Positions 42,906 to 52,000 of a stretch of 64,000 nt of DNA are shown here, piece after piece. Source of the stretch: Gemmatimonadota bacterium (GTDB lineage Bacteria; Gemmatimonadota; Gemmatimonadetes; Gemmatimonadales; Gemmatimonadaceae); assembly GCA_016704465.1 (NCBI GenBank), contig JADJAD010000009.1, positions 372,001 to 436,000 on the forward strand. Reading direction: 5' to 3'. Below the pieces are notes generated by a model. The model did not search any database. It saw only the letters and a program-made list of their open reading frames with translations, and was not told the origin of the DNA. The first letter of the stretch is position 1; every line of letters begins with the position of its first letter. The position numbers and the translations under genes are program-made.

Positions 42906-44528
42906 ATGGGATTGCGTTTCACTCGTGGGATAGTGGCCTTGGCCAGCGCCTTGGCCCTGGCCGGCTGGTCCGCGCCGATGGTGGCACAGGACGCCGACCC
43001 GGCGCCGCGGCGTGCCGAAGGCGACGGACCGTTCGACAGGCTGATCATCCGCGGGGCGACCCTGATCGATGGACAGGGAGGGCCGCCGCGCGGTCCGGTG
43101 GACATAGTCGTGGAAAAGAACCGCATCGTGCAGATTGCCGACGTGGGATTCCCGGGCTTGCCGGTCGATGCCAGCAAGCGGCCGAAGGGGCCCGCGAAGG
43201 AGATCGACGCCAACGGCATGTACGTGATGCCCGGCTTGATCGACCTGCACGTGCACACCTGTGGCAAGCCGAAGGCGCCGCAGGCCGAGTACTGTTACAA
43301 ACTGTGGCTTGCGCATGGGGTGACGGCGGTGCGTGGCGTGCCGTTCGGCGGCTTCGAGTGGTCGCTGAGCGAGACCAAGCGCGCCAATGCCAACGAAATC
43401 ACGGCGCCGCGCATGTACAACTACCAGCGTCCCGGCTCCGGCGCCGGGTGGGGCAAGAAGCCCATCAACACGCCCGAGGATGCCCGCGCCTGGGTCCGAT
43501 GGGCCAAGGAGCAGGGGATCGACGGGCTCAAGGTCGGCGCGCACCCGCCGGAGATCATGGCGGCGCTTCTCGACGAGGCGAAGAAGCAGGGGCTCAACTC
43601 CACCGCCCACTTGCAGCAGACGGGCGTGGTGAACATGAACGCGCTCGATGCCGCCAAGCTCGGCCTCGGCGCCGTCACGCACTACTACGGCATCTTCGAG
43701 GCGATGTACGAGGGGACGCAGGTGCAGCCGTATCCTGCCGACTACAACTACTCGGATGAGCAGTGGCGGTTCGGGCAGGTCGCGCGCCAGTGGAACCTGG
43801 TCAAGCCGCGCAGCGAGAAGTGGAACGCGTTCCTGAAGGTGCTCAAGGAGCACGACGTCACGCTCGACCCGACCATGACGACCTACATGTCCGGGCGTGA
43901 CCTGATGAAGCGGCGCACCGCCGAGTGGCACGAGCAGTACACGCTGCCGTCGCTGTGGGACTTCTACACGCCGAACCGCGAGAACCACGGGGCCTACTTC
44001 TACAACTGGACCACGTGGGACGAGGTGGCGTGGAAGAAGTTCTACCAGGTGTGGATGGAGTTCATCAACGACTACAAGAACATGGGTGGGCGCGTGACGC
44101 CGTCCACGGACGCCGGCTTCATCTACAACACCTATGGCTTCTCGTACATCGAGGAGCTGGAGATCTTCCAGGAAGCGGGCTTCCACCCGCTGGAAGTGAT
44201 CCGCGGGGCGACGCTGCACGCCGCGCAGGAGCTGAACAAGGTGAACGGCCAGCGCGTCGAGCTGGGAACCGTGGCGACGGGAATGCTGGCCGACATGGTC
44301 ATCGTGCCGGAGAACCCGATCGCCAACTTCAAGGTGCTCTACGGCACCGGCTTCCCGCGCCTCAACGACAAGACCGGCAAGGTCGAGCGCGTCGGCGGGG
44401 TGAAGTACACGATCAAGGACGGCATCGTGTACGACGCGAAGAAGCTCCTGGAAGACGTCGCGAAGATGGTGGAGAAGGAGCGCAAGGCGCGGGGGATTAC
44501 GAAGCTGCCGGTCGCGACGAATCCGTAG
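42906..44528 (+). CDS. Secreted metal-dependent amidohydrolase
   Basis: Exported hydrolase of the amidohydrolase superfamily (imidazolonepropionase/prolidase-like subgroup). Signal peptide: GIVALASALALAGWSAPMVA. The beta-sandwich start DRLIIRGATLIDGQGGPP is followed by the metal motif LIDLHVHTCG (about residue 114), a Lys in GIDGLKVGAHPPE that may be the carbamylated ligand, His in NSTAHLQQTG, His in GAVTHYYGIFE, and the late Asp in PSTDAGFIYNT. The end LGTVATGMLADMVIVPENP is family-typical. 540 residues, with ATG at 42906 after GGAGCG. Likely substrates are amide or peptide-like compounds, unspecified. Confidence 0.88.
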   Translation: MGLRFTRGIVALASALALAGWSAPMVAQDADPAPRRAEGDGPFDRLIIRGATLIDGQGGPPRGPVDIVVEKNRIVQIADVGFPGLPVDASKRPKGPAKEIDANGMYVMPGLIDLHVHTCGKPKAPQAEYCYKLWLAHGVTAVRGVPFGGFEWSLSETKRANANEITAPRMYNYQRPGSGAGWGKKPINTPEDARAWVRWAKEQGIDGLKVGAHPPEIMAALLDEAKKQGLNSTAHLQQTGVVNMNALDAAKLGLGAVTHYYGIFEAMYEGTQVQPYPADYNYSDEQWRFGQVARQWNLVKPRSEKWNAFLKVLKEHDVTLDPTMTTYMSGRDLMKRRTAEWHEQYTLPSLWDFYTPNRENHGAYFYNWTTWDEVAWKKFYQVWMEFINDYKNMGGRVTPSTDAGFIYNTYGFSYIEELEIFQEAGFHPLEVIRGATLHAAQELNKVNGQRVELGTVATGMLADMVIVPENPIANFKVLYGTGFPRLNDKTGKVERVGGVKYTIKDGIVYDAKKLLEDVAKMVEKERKARGITKLPVATNP

Positions 44529-44535
44529 GACGGAC

Positions 44536-44561
44536 GGGGGACGGGGGACGGGAGACGGGGG
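44536..44561 (+). repeat. G-run repeat, G-quadruplex-like, after the amidohydrolase gene
   Basis: Runs of five, five, three and five G begin at 44536, 44543, 44550 and 44557, each separated by AC or AGAC, again a 7-nt period. It lies 8 nt after the stop codon and before a convergent gene. Confidence 0.7.
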
Positions 44562-44598
44562 TGCGAAACTGGCGCCTTCGGCTCCCGTTTCGCGTGGG

Positions 44599-45885
44599 CT
44601 AGGAGCGTAGGCGCGAATAGTCGCGTCGGAGCTCGGCGCGAAAATCTGGATGGGCGATGGAGATCAGGGCGTCGGCCCGCTCGCGCAGCGACATGGCGTG
44701 CAGGTTGACCGCCCCGTACTCCGTCACGACCCAGTGCACGTGACCGCGCGTGGTGACCACGCCGGCCCCGGACGAGAGCTCGGCCACGATGCGCGAGACG
44801 GTGCCGCCAGCTGCACGAGAGGGGAGGGCGATGATCGGCTTGCCGCCGCGCGACCGGGCCGCCCCGCGCACGAAGTCCATCTGGCCGCCGATGCCGGAGT
44901 AGATGCGCGGGCCGATCGAGTCGGCGCAGACTTGTCCGGAGAGGTCGACCTGGATCGCCGAGTTGATCGCCGTGACCTTCGGGTTGCGGGCAATGAGTGC
45001 CGTGTCGTTGGTCCGGTCACACGGGTGGAACTCGACCAGCGGGTTGTCGTCGACGAAGTCGTACAGGCGCTGGCTGCCGTTGACGAACGAGGTGACGATG
45101 CGACCGGGATGGACCTGCTTGAACCGGTTGGTCACCGCCCCGGACTCCACCAGGTCGACGATGCGATCGGAGAACATCTCGGTGTGGATCCCGAGGTCTC
45201 GCTTCTCGTGCAACCGCGACAACACCGCGTCAGGGATCGCCCCGATCCCCATCTGCAGGGTGGCACGGTTCTCGACCAATCCGGCAACGATCTCGCCGAT
45301 GCGCGCCTCGACTGGGGACTCGATCGACGGCGCATGACCGGGGAGCGGGCGATCCGAATGGCAGAACGCGTCGATCCGGTCGAACGAGATTGCGGTGTTC
45401 CCGAGTGTGCGCGGCATGCGCTCGTTGATCTCGGCCACGACGAAGCGCGCCGTGTCGACCGCGGCGCGTGCGCTGTCCACCGAGGTCCCGAGCGAGCAGT
45501 AGCCGTGCCGGTCGGGGGGAGACAGCTGCACGAGCGCCACGTCGAGCGGGATCACCCCGTTCACGAAGAGCGCCGGAATGTCGGAGAGAAAGACGGGAAC
45601 GTAGTCGGCGCGCCCCGCGGCAACCGGTTCGCGCATCGACGGTCCCACGAACAGGGCCACCGATCGAATGCGCTCGGCGATCCCGGGGGCGGTCCACGGG
45701 GCCTCGCCCTCGAGGTGCATGTGGTACAGGCGTACGTCGTCGAGATCCGTGCGCGCGGACAGTGCCTGCAGCAGCGGCGTCGGCGTGGCCGCGGCGCCGT
45801 GCACGAACACGCGCATCCCGCTCGAGATGAGCGAGACGGCGTCGGAGGCCGCGACGCATCGGGTGGTCCAATCGGGAGGATGCAT
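44599..45885 (-). CDS. Acetyl-CoA hydrolase/4-hydroxybutyrate CoA-transferase family protein
   Basis: CoA-transferase of the Cat1/AbfT type, transferring CoA between acetyl-CoA and an organic acid. The ATG at 45885 gives MHPPDWTTRCVAASDAVSLI. Family segments are SGMRVFVHGAAATPTPLLQA, VALVQLSPPDRHGYCSLG, GIGAIPDAVLSRL, TEMFSDRIVDLVESG, EFHPCDRTND, IGPRIYSGIGGQMDFVRGA and TEYGAVNLHAMSLRERA. The length of 428 residues is normal. The open frame upstream of 45885 is antisense to rmuC and is not part of the gene. It is divergent from rmuC over 61 nt. Confidence 0.92.
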   Translation of the reverse strand: MHPPDWTTRCVAASDAVSLISSGMRVFVHGAAATPTPLLQALSARTDLDDVRLYHMHLEGEAPWTAPGIAERIRSVALFVGPSMREPVAAGRADYVPVFLSDIPALFVNGVIPLDVALVQLSPPDRHGYCSLGTSVDSARAAVDTARFVVAEINERMPRTLGNTAISFDRIDAFCHSDRPLPGHAPSIESPVEARIGEIVAGLVENRATLQMGIGAIPDAVLSRLHEKRDLGIHTEMFSDRIVDLVESGAVTNRFKQVHPGRIVTSFVNGSQRLYDFVDDNPLVEFHPCDRTNDTALIARNPKVTAINSAIQVDLSGQVCADSIGPRIYSGIGGQMDFVRGAARSRGGKPIIALPSRAAGGTVSRIVAELSSGAGVVTTRGHVHWVVTEYGAVNLHAMSLRERADALISIAHPDFRAELRRDYSRLRS

Positions 45886-45946
45886 GTCGGTTGTCAGGGT
45901 CGGACGATAATCTAACCGATCAGGTTCGCATGTCCTCGGAGGAACG

Positions 45947-47224
45947 ATGGTGACGGCAGGATGGTGGCCCCTGGTGCTCGCGGTGGCGATCGGGGCCGTG
46001 CTCGGCGCAGGCGGCGCCTGGCTCGCGGCTCGCGCACGAGCCGCGGGCGAGGTGGCTCGGCTCTCGGCCACGCTCGAGGCCGAGCGGCGGCATGCCCAGG
46101 AGCGGGCGGCGCTGGTGCGGCAGGGAGAGTTGCAGCTGCGGGAGAGCTTTCGTTCGCTCTCGGCCGACGCGCTGCGGGAGAATGCGGCGTCGTTCCTGCA
46201 GCTGGCGCGCGGCACCCTGGATGAGGCGCGCGTGGCCTCGACGCTCGACCTGGAAGGGCGGCAGCGGGCCATCGGCGAGATGCTGTCGCCGATCAGGGAG
46301 GCACTCGAGCGCGTGGACGGCAACCTGCGGCACGTCGAGGTGGCCCGCGCCGGGGCGTACGAGTCGCTGCTCATGCAGGTGGCCTCACTCGCCGAGGCGC
46401 ACCGGGAGTTGAGCGGGCGCACGCGACACCTGGTAGATGCGCTCAAGTCGCCGGTGGTGCGCGGCCGGTGGGGGGAGATGCAGCTGCGGCGGGTGTGCGA
46501 GCTGGCGCAGATGCTGGAGCACGTGGACTTCGTGGAGCAAGGGAGCGTCGGCGGGCGCGAGGGAGCGCTGCGCCCGGACCTGCAGGTCCTGCTCCCCGGG
46601 GGAAAGGTCGTCATCGTCGACGCGAAGGCGCCGCTGCAGGCCTACCTCGATGCGCTCGAGGCGCCCGACGACACGGCCCGCGATGCGCTCATGCGCCAGC
46701 ATGCGCGCCAGGTGCGCGACCACATCACGCGCCTGTCGGCCAAGGCGTACTGGGAGCAGTTCCCGCACGCCCCGGAGTTCGTGGTCATGTTCCTGCCGGG
46801 AGAGACCTTCTTCAGCACGGCGCTGCAGTACGACCCCGCGCTCATCGACTTCGGGGTGGAGCGGCGCGTCGTGCCGGCGAGCCCCACGACGCTGATCGCA
46901 CTGCTGCGGGCCGTGGGGTACGGGTGGCAGCAGGAGCGCGTGTCGCAGTCTGCGGAGGAGGTCCGCGGGCTGGGGCGCGAGCTGTACGATCGGCTACGCG
47001 TCTTCTCGTCGCACCTCGAGGACCTGCGAAAGGGACTCGAGCGCGCGGTCGATTCCTACAACCGGAGCGTAGGGTCGCTAGAGCAGAACGTGCTGCCGCA
47101 GGCGCGCCGCTTCCGGGAGCTGGGGGTGGCGGCAGGGAACGATCTCCCCGCGGCGGAGCCGATCGAGCGGGCGTTGCGGGTGGCGAGAGACGGGAGCGCG
47201 GAGCGGGCGGCAGAGAGTGGGTAG
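45947..47224 (+). CDS. rmuC: DNA recombination protein RmuC
   Basis: RmuC-family protein linked to limiting inverted-repeat recombination; it has a nuclease-like fold. The ATG at 45947 follows GGAGGA. An N-terminal membrane helix (LVLAVAIGAVLGAGGAWLAA) precedes a long coiled coil (AAGEVARLSATLEAERRHAQ). The catalytic-domain signature is GRWGEMQLRRVCELAQMLEH, then VVIVDAKAPLQAYLDAL and PEFVVMFLPGETFFSTAL. The end region SHLEDLRKGLERAVDSYNRS is typical. 425 residues. It is convergent with a membrane protein gene, with stops 20 nt apart. Confidence 0.93.
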   Translation: MVTAGWWPLVLAVAIGAVLGAGGAWLAARARAAGEVARLSATLEAERRHAQERAALVRQGELQLRESFRSLSADALRENAASFLQLARGTLDEARVASTLDLEGRQRAIGEMLSPIREALERVDGNLRHVEVARAGAYESLLMQVASLAEAHRELSGRTRHLVDALKSPVVRGRWGEMQLRRVCELAQMLEHVDFVEQGSVGGREGALRPDLQVLLPGGKVVIVDAKAPLQAYLDALEAPDDTARDALMRQHARQVRDHITRLSAKAYWEQFPHAPEFVVMFLPGETFFSTALQYDPALIDFGVERRVVPASPTTLIALLRAVGYGWQQERVSQSAEEVRGLGRELYDRLRVFSSHLEDLRKGLERAVDSYNRSVGSLEQNVLPQARRFRELGVAAGNDLPAAEPIERALRVARDGSAERAAESG

Positions 47225-47244
47225 GGTGCGTTCGGCGCGACGCA

Positions 47245-48483
47245 TCATGCCAGGCGGAACAGGAGCGGCAGGACGAAGGCGACCAGCGCGGCCCACCCGG
47301 CGTACACGGGCAGGTAGCCCGCCACCGCGCGCTGGATCTCGTCCGCTGCACCCTTCCCGCGAATCAGGGCCAGGTAGGCGCGGCACGTCCACGCGAGGTG
47401 CGTCATGACTACGAGGTTGGCGCCGAGCACCACCACGCGGTTCGGTGTGAGCCCATACGACGTGAGGCGGAAGAGGATGGCCGAGAGCGCGACGAGGTCG
47501 ATGGCGAGCGTGACGATGAGCAATGCGACGTTGATCCGGTCGGTCCAGTCTACCGTGTCCTGGAGGCCGCGCTGGGCGATCGACAAGACCGTCATCCCGA
47601 GCACCACCAGCAGCAGTCCGTTGACCGTGATGAGGAAGGTGCGATCGACGAACGGGTTCTTCCCACCCACGAGCGCGACGACCAGGTAGGTGGCGGTCAT
47701 CACCAGGAAGAGCGGCGAAAAGACGCGGGCGAGGACCGAGGCGATCCCGGTGCGGCGCTTGAAGGCCACGTCGTACAGGTAGGTCGCGGCCAGCGGCACC
47801 GCAGCCGCACCGAAGATGCCGATGTTCCGGGCATACCACTCGGCGGGATCCTTGTAGATGAGATCGAACAGGGCGACGGTTATTCCGCTGAAGACGAAGC
47901 CGCCCAGCGCCATGAGGCTGGCGAGGATCAGCAGCTCGCCGTTGTAGCGGAGAAAGCGGATGCGCGCCTCGTGGTCGCGCCACTCCGCGCCGGTAGAGAC
48001 GAAGCCGACGAACGCCCAGCACAGGATCGGTACGTGCACGAGGGCCATCACCACCGAGTCGGTGAAGCCGGGGAGCAGCGACGCATAGGCCGCGACGACG
48101 GCGGCGAGCGCCACTCCGGCGACCAGTCGGCGGCGGTCGCGTTGCTCGCGCCAGAAGTAGGCCGCCAGCGCCAGGAAGGCCAGCGAGGGGGCAACGCGCG
48201 GGTAGTACCAGTCCTCGGTGAGCCAGAGGGCTGGGACGCGCAGCAGCGCGCCGAGGGAGACCGCGAGTGCGATCGTGTACCAGAGGCGGTTCCGGTCCAC
48301 GTGTCGCGCCGGTTCACTGTACCCGAGTCGCGCGGCCCAGATGCGCCGCGTGACGGAGTCCCCGCCTTCCTGCGATAGCTCGTCGAACGCGTGGCGGAAC
48401 GCATCGGGATCCTGCCGGTAGAGGGCTTCAAGTCCCGCGGGGTCGTCGAGGGACTCTCGGAGGCGTTGGGCAGTCGTCGGCAT
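47245..48483 (-). CDS. Multi-pass membrane protein (DUF4153-like)
   Basis: Integral membrane protein with about ten to twelve helices and an N-terminal soluble part (TTAQRLRESLDDPAGLEALY, then DPDAFRHAFDELSQEG). Helices include LWYTIALAVSLGALLRVPAL, SLAFLALAAYFWREQ, GVALAAVVAAYASLLPGF, LILASLMALGGFVFSGITVA and VLARVFSPLFLVMTATYLVV. The arrangement recalls DUF4153, a weak assignment from pattern only. The ATG at 48483 is preferred over one at 48546, which lies in the promoter. A good promoter is placed at 48517-48546. Confidence 0.75.
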   Translation of the reverse strand: MPTTAQRLRESLDDPAGLEALYRQDPDAFRHAFDELSQEGGDSVTRRIWAARLGYSEPARHVDRNRLWYTIALAVSLGALLRVPALWLTEDWYYPRVAPSLAFLALAAYFWREQRDRRRLVAGVALAAVVAAYASLLPGFTDSVVMALVHVPILCWAFVGFVSTGAEWRDHEARIRFLRYNGELLILASLMALGGFVFSGITVALFDLIYKDPAEWYARNIGIFGAAAVPLAATYLYDVAFKRRTGIASVLARVFSPLFLVMTATYLVVALVGGKNPFVDRTFLITVNGLLLVVLGMTVLSIAQRGLQDTVDWTDRINVALLIVTLAIDLVALSAILFRLTSYGLTPNRVVVLGANLVVMTHLAWTCRAYLALIRGKGAADEIQRAVAGYLPVYAGWAALVAFVLPLLFRLA

Positions 48484-48516
48484 GCGTTGGATTCCACGGG
48501 TTCCGGAGCTCTCGGC

Positions 48517-48546
48517 AGTATAGAGTACTCTGCATGACAAAGTCAA
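48517..48546 (-). promoter_or_regulatory. Promoter with internal palindrome for the membrane protein gene
   Basis: On the minus strand TTGACT (48546-48541) and TATACT (48522-48517) are separated by 18 nt. A perfect 10-bp palindrome AGAGTACTCT (48522-48531) lies in the spacer against the -10 and could be an operator. The stretch is locally A/T-rich. Confidence 0.6.
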
Positions 48547-48796
48547 TACGATGAACCTGATGGCCGGACCGTGAAGCCGCTGCCCCGTACGCCGTCACCG
48601 AGGCGCAGGTGCGAGCGCCTCCTCCTGTCGGGCTTCTCCCCTCAGGCGGGTCAGGAGGCGGAGGGCTACGAACGAGGGGTACCGGGTGAAGGTTGTATGT
48701 TGTGGCCGGATTCCGGCCCCTCGGGATTCCCTTGCGGCGCCGCTTCAGGACGCCGGCGGGTGTGCGGGTCCCAGATACCCGACACGGACAATCACC

Positions 48797-50065
48797 ATGG
48801 CTCCCAACGGCAAGCGGCCCCCCTCGACCGCGACCCCGTCCGCCTCTGCAGCGGTCGCGAAGACCGGCACGGCAAAGGCCGGCGCGACCAGCGCTCGCTC
48901 GTCCACGTCGTCGCGGACTCGCTCATCGAGCAAGGCATCGTCGCGCACCGCTCGGCCGCGGAAGACTCGCAAGGTTGCGCGGGGCGACATCGCCCCGTCG
49001 CTCACCCGCTCCCGCATCGCGGAATTCACGGTTGGTGAGGCAGTCGAGGCGGCGCGCAGCTCGAAGGCGACGGCCGTCACCGACATCATCGCCCAAACCA
49101 AGCCCGGGAACGTCACCGAGTTGATTGACGGGCTCGATGCGATCATGCAGGGGGCCTCGACCGACGACATCGAGGCGCTGCGTGAGGCGATCCTGAGTCA
49201 CGGGCGTCAGGCGGAGATGACGCGCTCCTCGCGCGCCGACGCGGAGCTGTCGGACGACTGGCGTGCCGGTGGCTATCCGTACAAGAACCTGATGTCGCGC
49301 AAGAACTACGAGAAGTCGAAGTACGGACTTCAGGTTGAGCTCCTCAAGCTGCAGGCGTGGGTGCGGGCGACGGGACAGAAGGTGATGATCCTCTTCGAGG
49401 GGCGCGACGCCGCGGGAAAGGGGGGCTCGATCAAGCGCTTCACCGAGCACCTGAATCCGCGCGGTGCGCGCGTCGTTGCCCTGGAGAAACCGAGCGAAGG
49501 GGAGCGCGGTCAATGGTACTTCCAGCGCTACGTGCAGCACCTGCCCACGGCCGGGGAGATCGTCATGTTCGATCGCTCATGGTACAACCGTGCCGGCGTG
49601 GAGCGCGTGATGGGTTTCTGCTCGACCGACGAGTACACCGAGTTCATGCGGCAATGTCCGGAGTTCGAGCGCAACCTCGTACGCAGCGGCGTGCACCTCA
49701 TCAAGTTCTGGTTCTCGGTGAGCCGCGAGGAGCAGAAGCGCCGCTTCCGGGAGCGCAAGTCGCACCCGCTCAAGCAGTGGAAGCTGTCGCCGGTCGACAT
49801 GGCGTCGATCGACAAGTGGAGCGAGTACACCAAGGCCAAGGAGGCGATGTTCTTCTACACCGACACCGCCGACGCCCCGTGGACGGTGATCAAGTCGGAC
49901 TGTAAGAAGCGCGCGCGCCTGAATGCGATGCGCTATGTGCTGCACAAGCTCCCCTACACCAAGAAATCGATCGATGCGGTTGGCCCCATTGATCCGCTCC
50001 TGGTGGGGCGCGCGAGCGTGGTGTACGAGCGGGGAGAGCACAACCTCGTGGTGCCGGTGATTTGA
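48797..50065 (+). CDS. ppk2: Polyphosphate kinase 2 with basic low-complexity N-terminal extension
   Basis: PPK2-family enzyme that phosphorylates nucleotides from polyphosphate or the reverse. The ATG at 48797 starts an unusual tail of about 65 residues rich in Ala, Ser, Thr, Arg and Lys (SSTSSRTRSSSKASSRTARP). The kinase domain has Walker A FEGRDAAGKGGSIKRF (about residue 200), Walker B VMFDRSWYNRAGVERVMGF, and the lid RRFRERKSHPLKQWKLSPVD. These match the one-domain class I/II type with an N-terminal helical segment (YKNLMSRKNYEKSKYGLQVE). 422 residues in total. It stands alone and is convergent with the M28 peptidase gene. Confidence 0.92.
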   Translation: MAPNGKRPPSTATPSASAAVAKTGTAKAGATSARSSTSSRTRSSSKASSRTARPRKTRKVARGDIAPSLTRSRIAEFTVGEAVEAARSSKATAVTDIIAQTKPGNVTELIDGLDAIMQGASTDDIEALREAILSHGRQAEMTRSSRADAELSDDWRAGGYPYKNLMSRKNYEKSKYGLQVELLKLQAWVRATGQKVMILFEGRDAAGKGGSIKRFTEHLNPRGARVVALEKPSEGERGQWYFQRYVQHLPTAGEIVMFDRSWYNRAGVERVMGFCSTDEYTEFMRQCPEFERNLVRSGVHLIKFWFSVSREEQKRRFRERKSHPLKQWKLSPVDMASIDKWSEYTKAKEAMFFYTDTADAPWTVIKSDCKKRARLNAMRYVLHKLPYTKKSIDAVGPIDPLLVGRASVVYERGEHNLVVPVI

Positions 50066-50131
50066 GGGCGCGGACGACGCCCCGGAAGTCGCCGTGGCCT
50101 GCGGTGCCGGTCACGTCGGCCTCACGCCTGC

Positions 50132-51817
50132 CTAACGCTTATTGAGCGCCGGACGGTCCGCGGTGTTGGCGAGGTCCCAGCTCACCTGGTGCACCAGGCG
50201 CACGATGCGCTCCAGCTTGTCATACTCGATGCGCTCCGGGCGGTCGGCGGTGGTGTGGTAGTCGGGGTGCAGCCCGGTGGCAAAGGTGACCGCCGGGACA
50301 CCGCGCTGCTGGAACGCCCACATGTCGGTACGCCGCAGGAGTTGCGAGCTGTTGTTGTCGTAGCGCTTCTCGAGCGTGAGGCCGATGCCGGCGTTCGCCC
50401 GATCGATCGCTGCGGTAAGCGACGTGCTGCGGCTGAAGCCGTAGAGGTTGACGCTGTTGCGGTTGGACTCGGCGCTCTGCACGGGCAGCCCGCGAAAACG
50501 GGCCCCGCCGTCGGCGGGCACTTCCTCGTTCCGGCCGATCATGTCCATGTTGAGCATCGCGACCGTGCGCTCCAGCGGGACCACTGGGGCCTCGACGTAT
50601 CCCCACGCCCCCATCAGCGGCCCCCGCTCCTCGGAGTTGAGGGCGACGAAGAGCACCGAACGCCGCGGGCGGATCCCCTCGGCGGCCGAGCGTGCGTAGG
50701 CATCGGCGATCGCGAGCAGCCCCACCGTCCCCGAGCCGTTGTCGTCGGCGCCTGGGAAGATCTGTGCGCCGTCGGCCCCGTTGTGGTCGGGGTGCGCGGT
50801 GACAATCACGTACTCGTCCTTGAGCGCGGCGTCGCTCCCCTCGATCACCGCGATCACGTTGCGATCGGGAACGATCAGGCGCTGCACATCGGTGCTGATC
50901 GTGACCGTGACGGCGGGGAGGGCAAGGGGGGCGCGGCTCGTCTCGGACGCGCGCGCCAACGCGTCCAGCGACTTCCCGGTCCCCTTCACCAACTGTTCGG
51001 CGAGTGCGACCGAGACCTGACCGGCGGGGATGTGCACCTGCTGCATCCACGACGCCAGCGTGTATCGCGGGATGCGCGCCTGCACCTGCGGCCAGTATGC
51101 CGTGGTCGCCGCGCCGAAGTTCTCCGCCCCGCGTCGGTTGTGCACGTCGGCGACGAAGAGGACCGCGGCGGCACCGCGCGCCTGTGCCTCAAGCGTCTTT
51201 TGCAACTGGTTCGCATGTTCCGAGGACACCACCCCGTCGAACCGGCTGGCCGGGTCGTTCGCTCCCGGCTCGTTGTCGAGCACGAGCAGGATCTTGCCGC
51301 GCACATCGCCCGCGAGGTCGTCGTGCCCGAGGGCGGGGGCACTGATTCCGAAGCCGACGAATGCCACCCCGCCGCTCGCCCGACCGCTCGCCGAGTGGAA
51401 GCGCGGGTGAAAGTCGCTCCCGACTGCCTGGCGCGACGTCGACGTTCCCCAGTCCACCAGCAGCTCATTCGCCGAGCCTAACGAGCTCGTCGCCAGTTGG
51501 TAGGGGGCGTAGTACGAGTCGCTTTCTCCCTTGGGTGAGAGCCCCAGCCACTCGAAGCGCGCCTTGATCCACTCCAGCGCGAGTGCGTTCTCCGGGGTGT
51601 CGGTGAGACGCCCGCGGAAGCCGTCGCCAGCCAGGAACATCAGGTCGGCGCGCAAACGGGCGGCGGTGATCGCGTCGGCGTGGGGAGCGGCGGCCGAGGG
51701 CGCGGCCGGGGCTGAGCGCGCGGCGGGGGGCTGCGCTGCCAGTGTGGTGAGGGCTGACAACGGGGCCAGGAGGGGTGTCGCCATCAGCAGCGCGTGCACG
51801 ATCCGCGAAGCGCTCAT
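50132..51817 (-). CDS. Secreted M28 zinc peptidase with PA-type insert
   Basis: Exported aminopeptidase of family M28. Signal: MSASRIVHALLMATPLLAPL. The catalytic domain follows a protease-associated-like region (ASGGVAFVGFGISAPALGHD, then GKILLVLDNEPG). Zinc ligands lie in VTAHPDHNG, PGADDNGSGTVG, NSEERGPLMG, MDMIGRNEE and HPDYHTTADRPE. The ATG at 51817 is chosen because the in-frame ATG at 51874 gives a Pro-rich pre-sequence. 561 residues. The stop codon lies inside a CGTTAGGC motif. The next minus-strand gene upstream is the DPP-IV peptidase, 184 nt away; the two could act in turn on peptides. Confidence 0.9.
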   Translation of the reverse strand: MSASRIVHALLMATPLLAPLSALTTLAAQPPAARSAPAAPSAAAPHADAITAARLRADLMFLAGDGFRGRLTDTPENALALEWIKARFEWLGLSPKGESDSYYAPYQLATSSLGSANELLVDWGTSTSRQAVGSDFHPRFHSASGRASGGVAFVGFGISAPALGHDDLAGDVRGKILLVLDNEPGANDPASRFDGVVSSEHANQLQKTLEAQARGAAAVLFVADVHNRRGAENFGAATTAYWPQVQARIPRYTLASWMQQVHIPAGQVSVALAEQLVKGTGKSLDALARASETSRAPLALPAVTVTISTDVQRLIVPDRNVIAVIEGSDAALKDEYVIVTAHPDHNGADGAQIFPGADDNGSGTVGLLAIADAYARSAAEGIRPRRSVLFVALNSEERGPLMGAWGYVEAPVVPLERTVAMLNMDMIGRNEEVPADGGARFRGLPVQSAESNRNSVNLYGFSRSTSLTAAIDRANAGIGLTLEKRYDNNSSQLLRRTDMWAFQQRGVPAVTFATGLHPDYHTTADRPERIEYDKLERIVRLVHQVSWDLANTADRPALNKR

Positions 51818-52000
51818 CGGTGCTCGTCGAGGAGGTGGAAGGTCCAGAGGAGCTGCAGGTGCCGTGCATGGCACGGATGCAGTCGCGCATTGGGGGGTGG
51901 TGTCCCCAAGGCCCGCTCCGTGTCGATGGAATTCACGTCGGTTTGGCGGGGTGAGGACCCGGCGAAAGCGTGCGCCGGGTCCATCGCTGCGCCGCTACAC

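Noticed and set aside
45886..46614. Upstream extension of the CoA-transferase frame
   Set aside because: Composition is Ser/Arg/Cys-rich and antisense to rmuC; the family start is at 45885.
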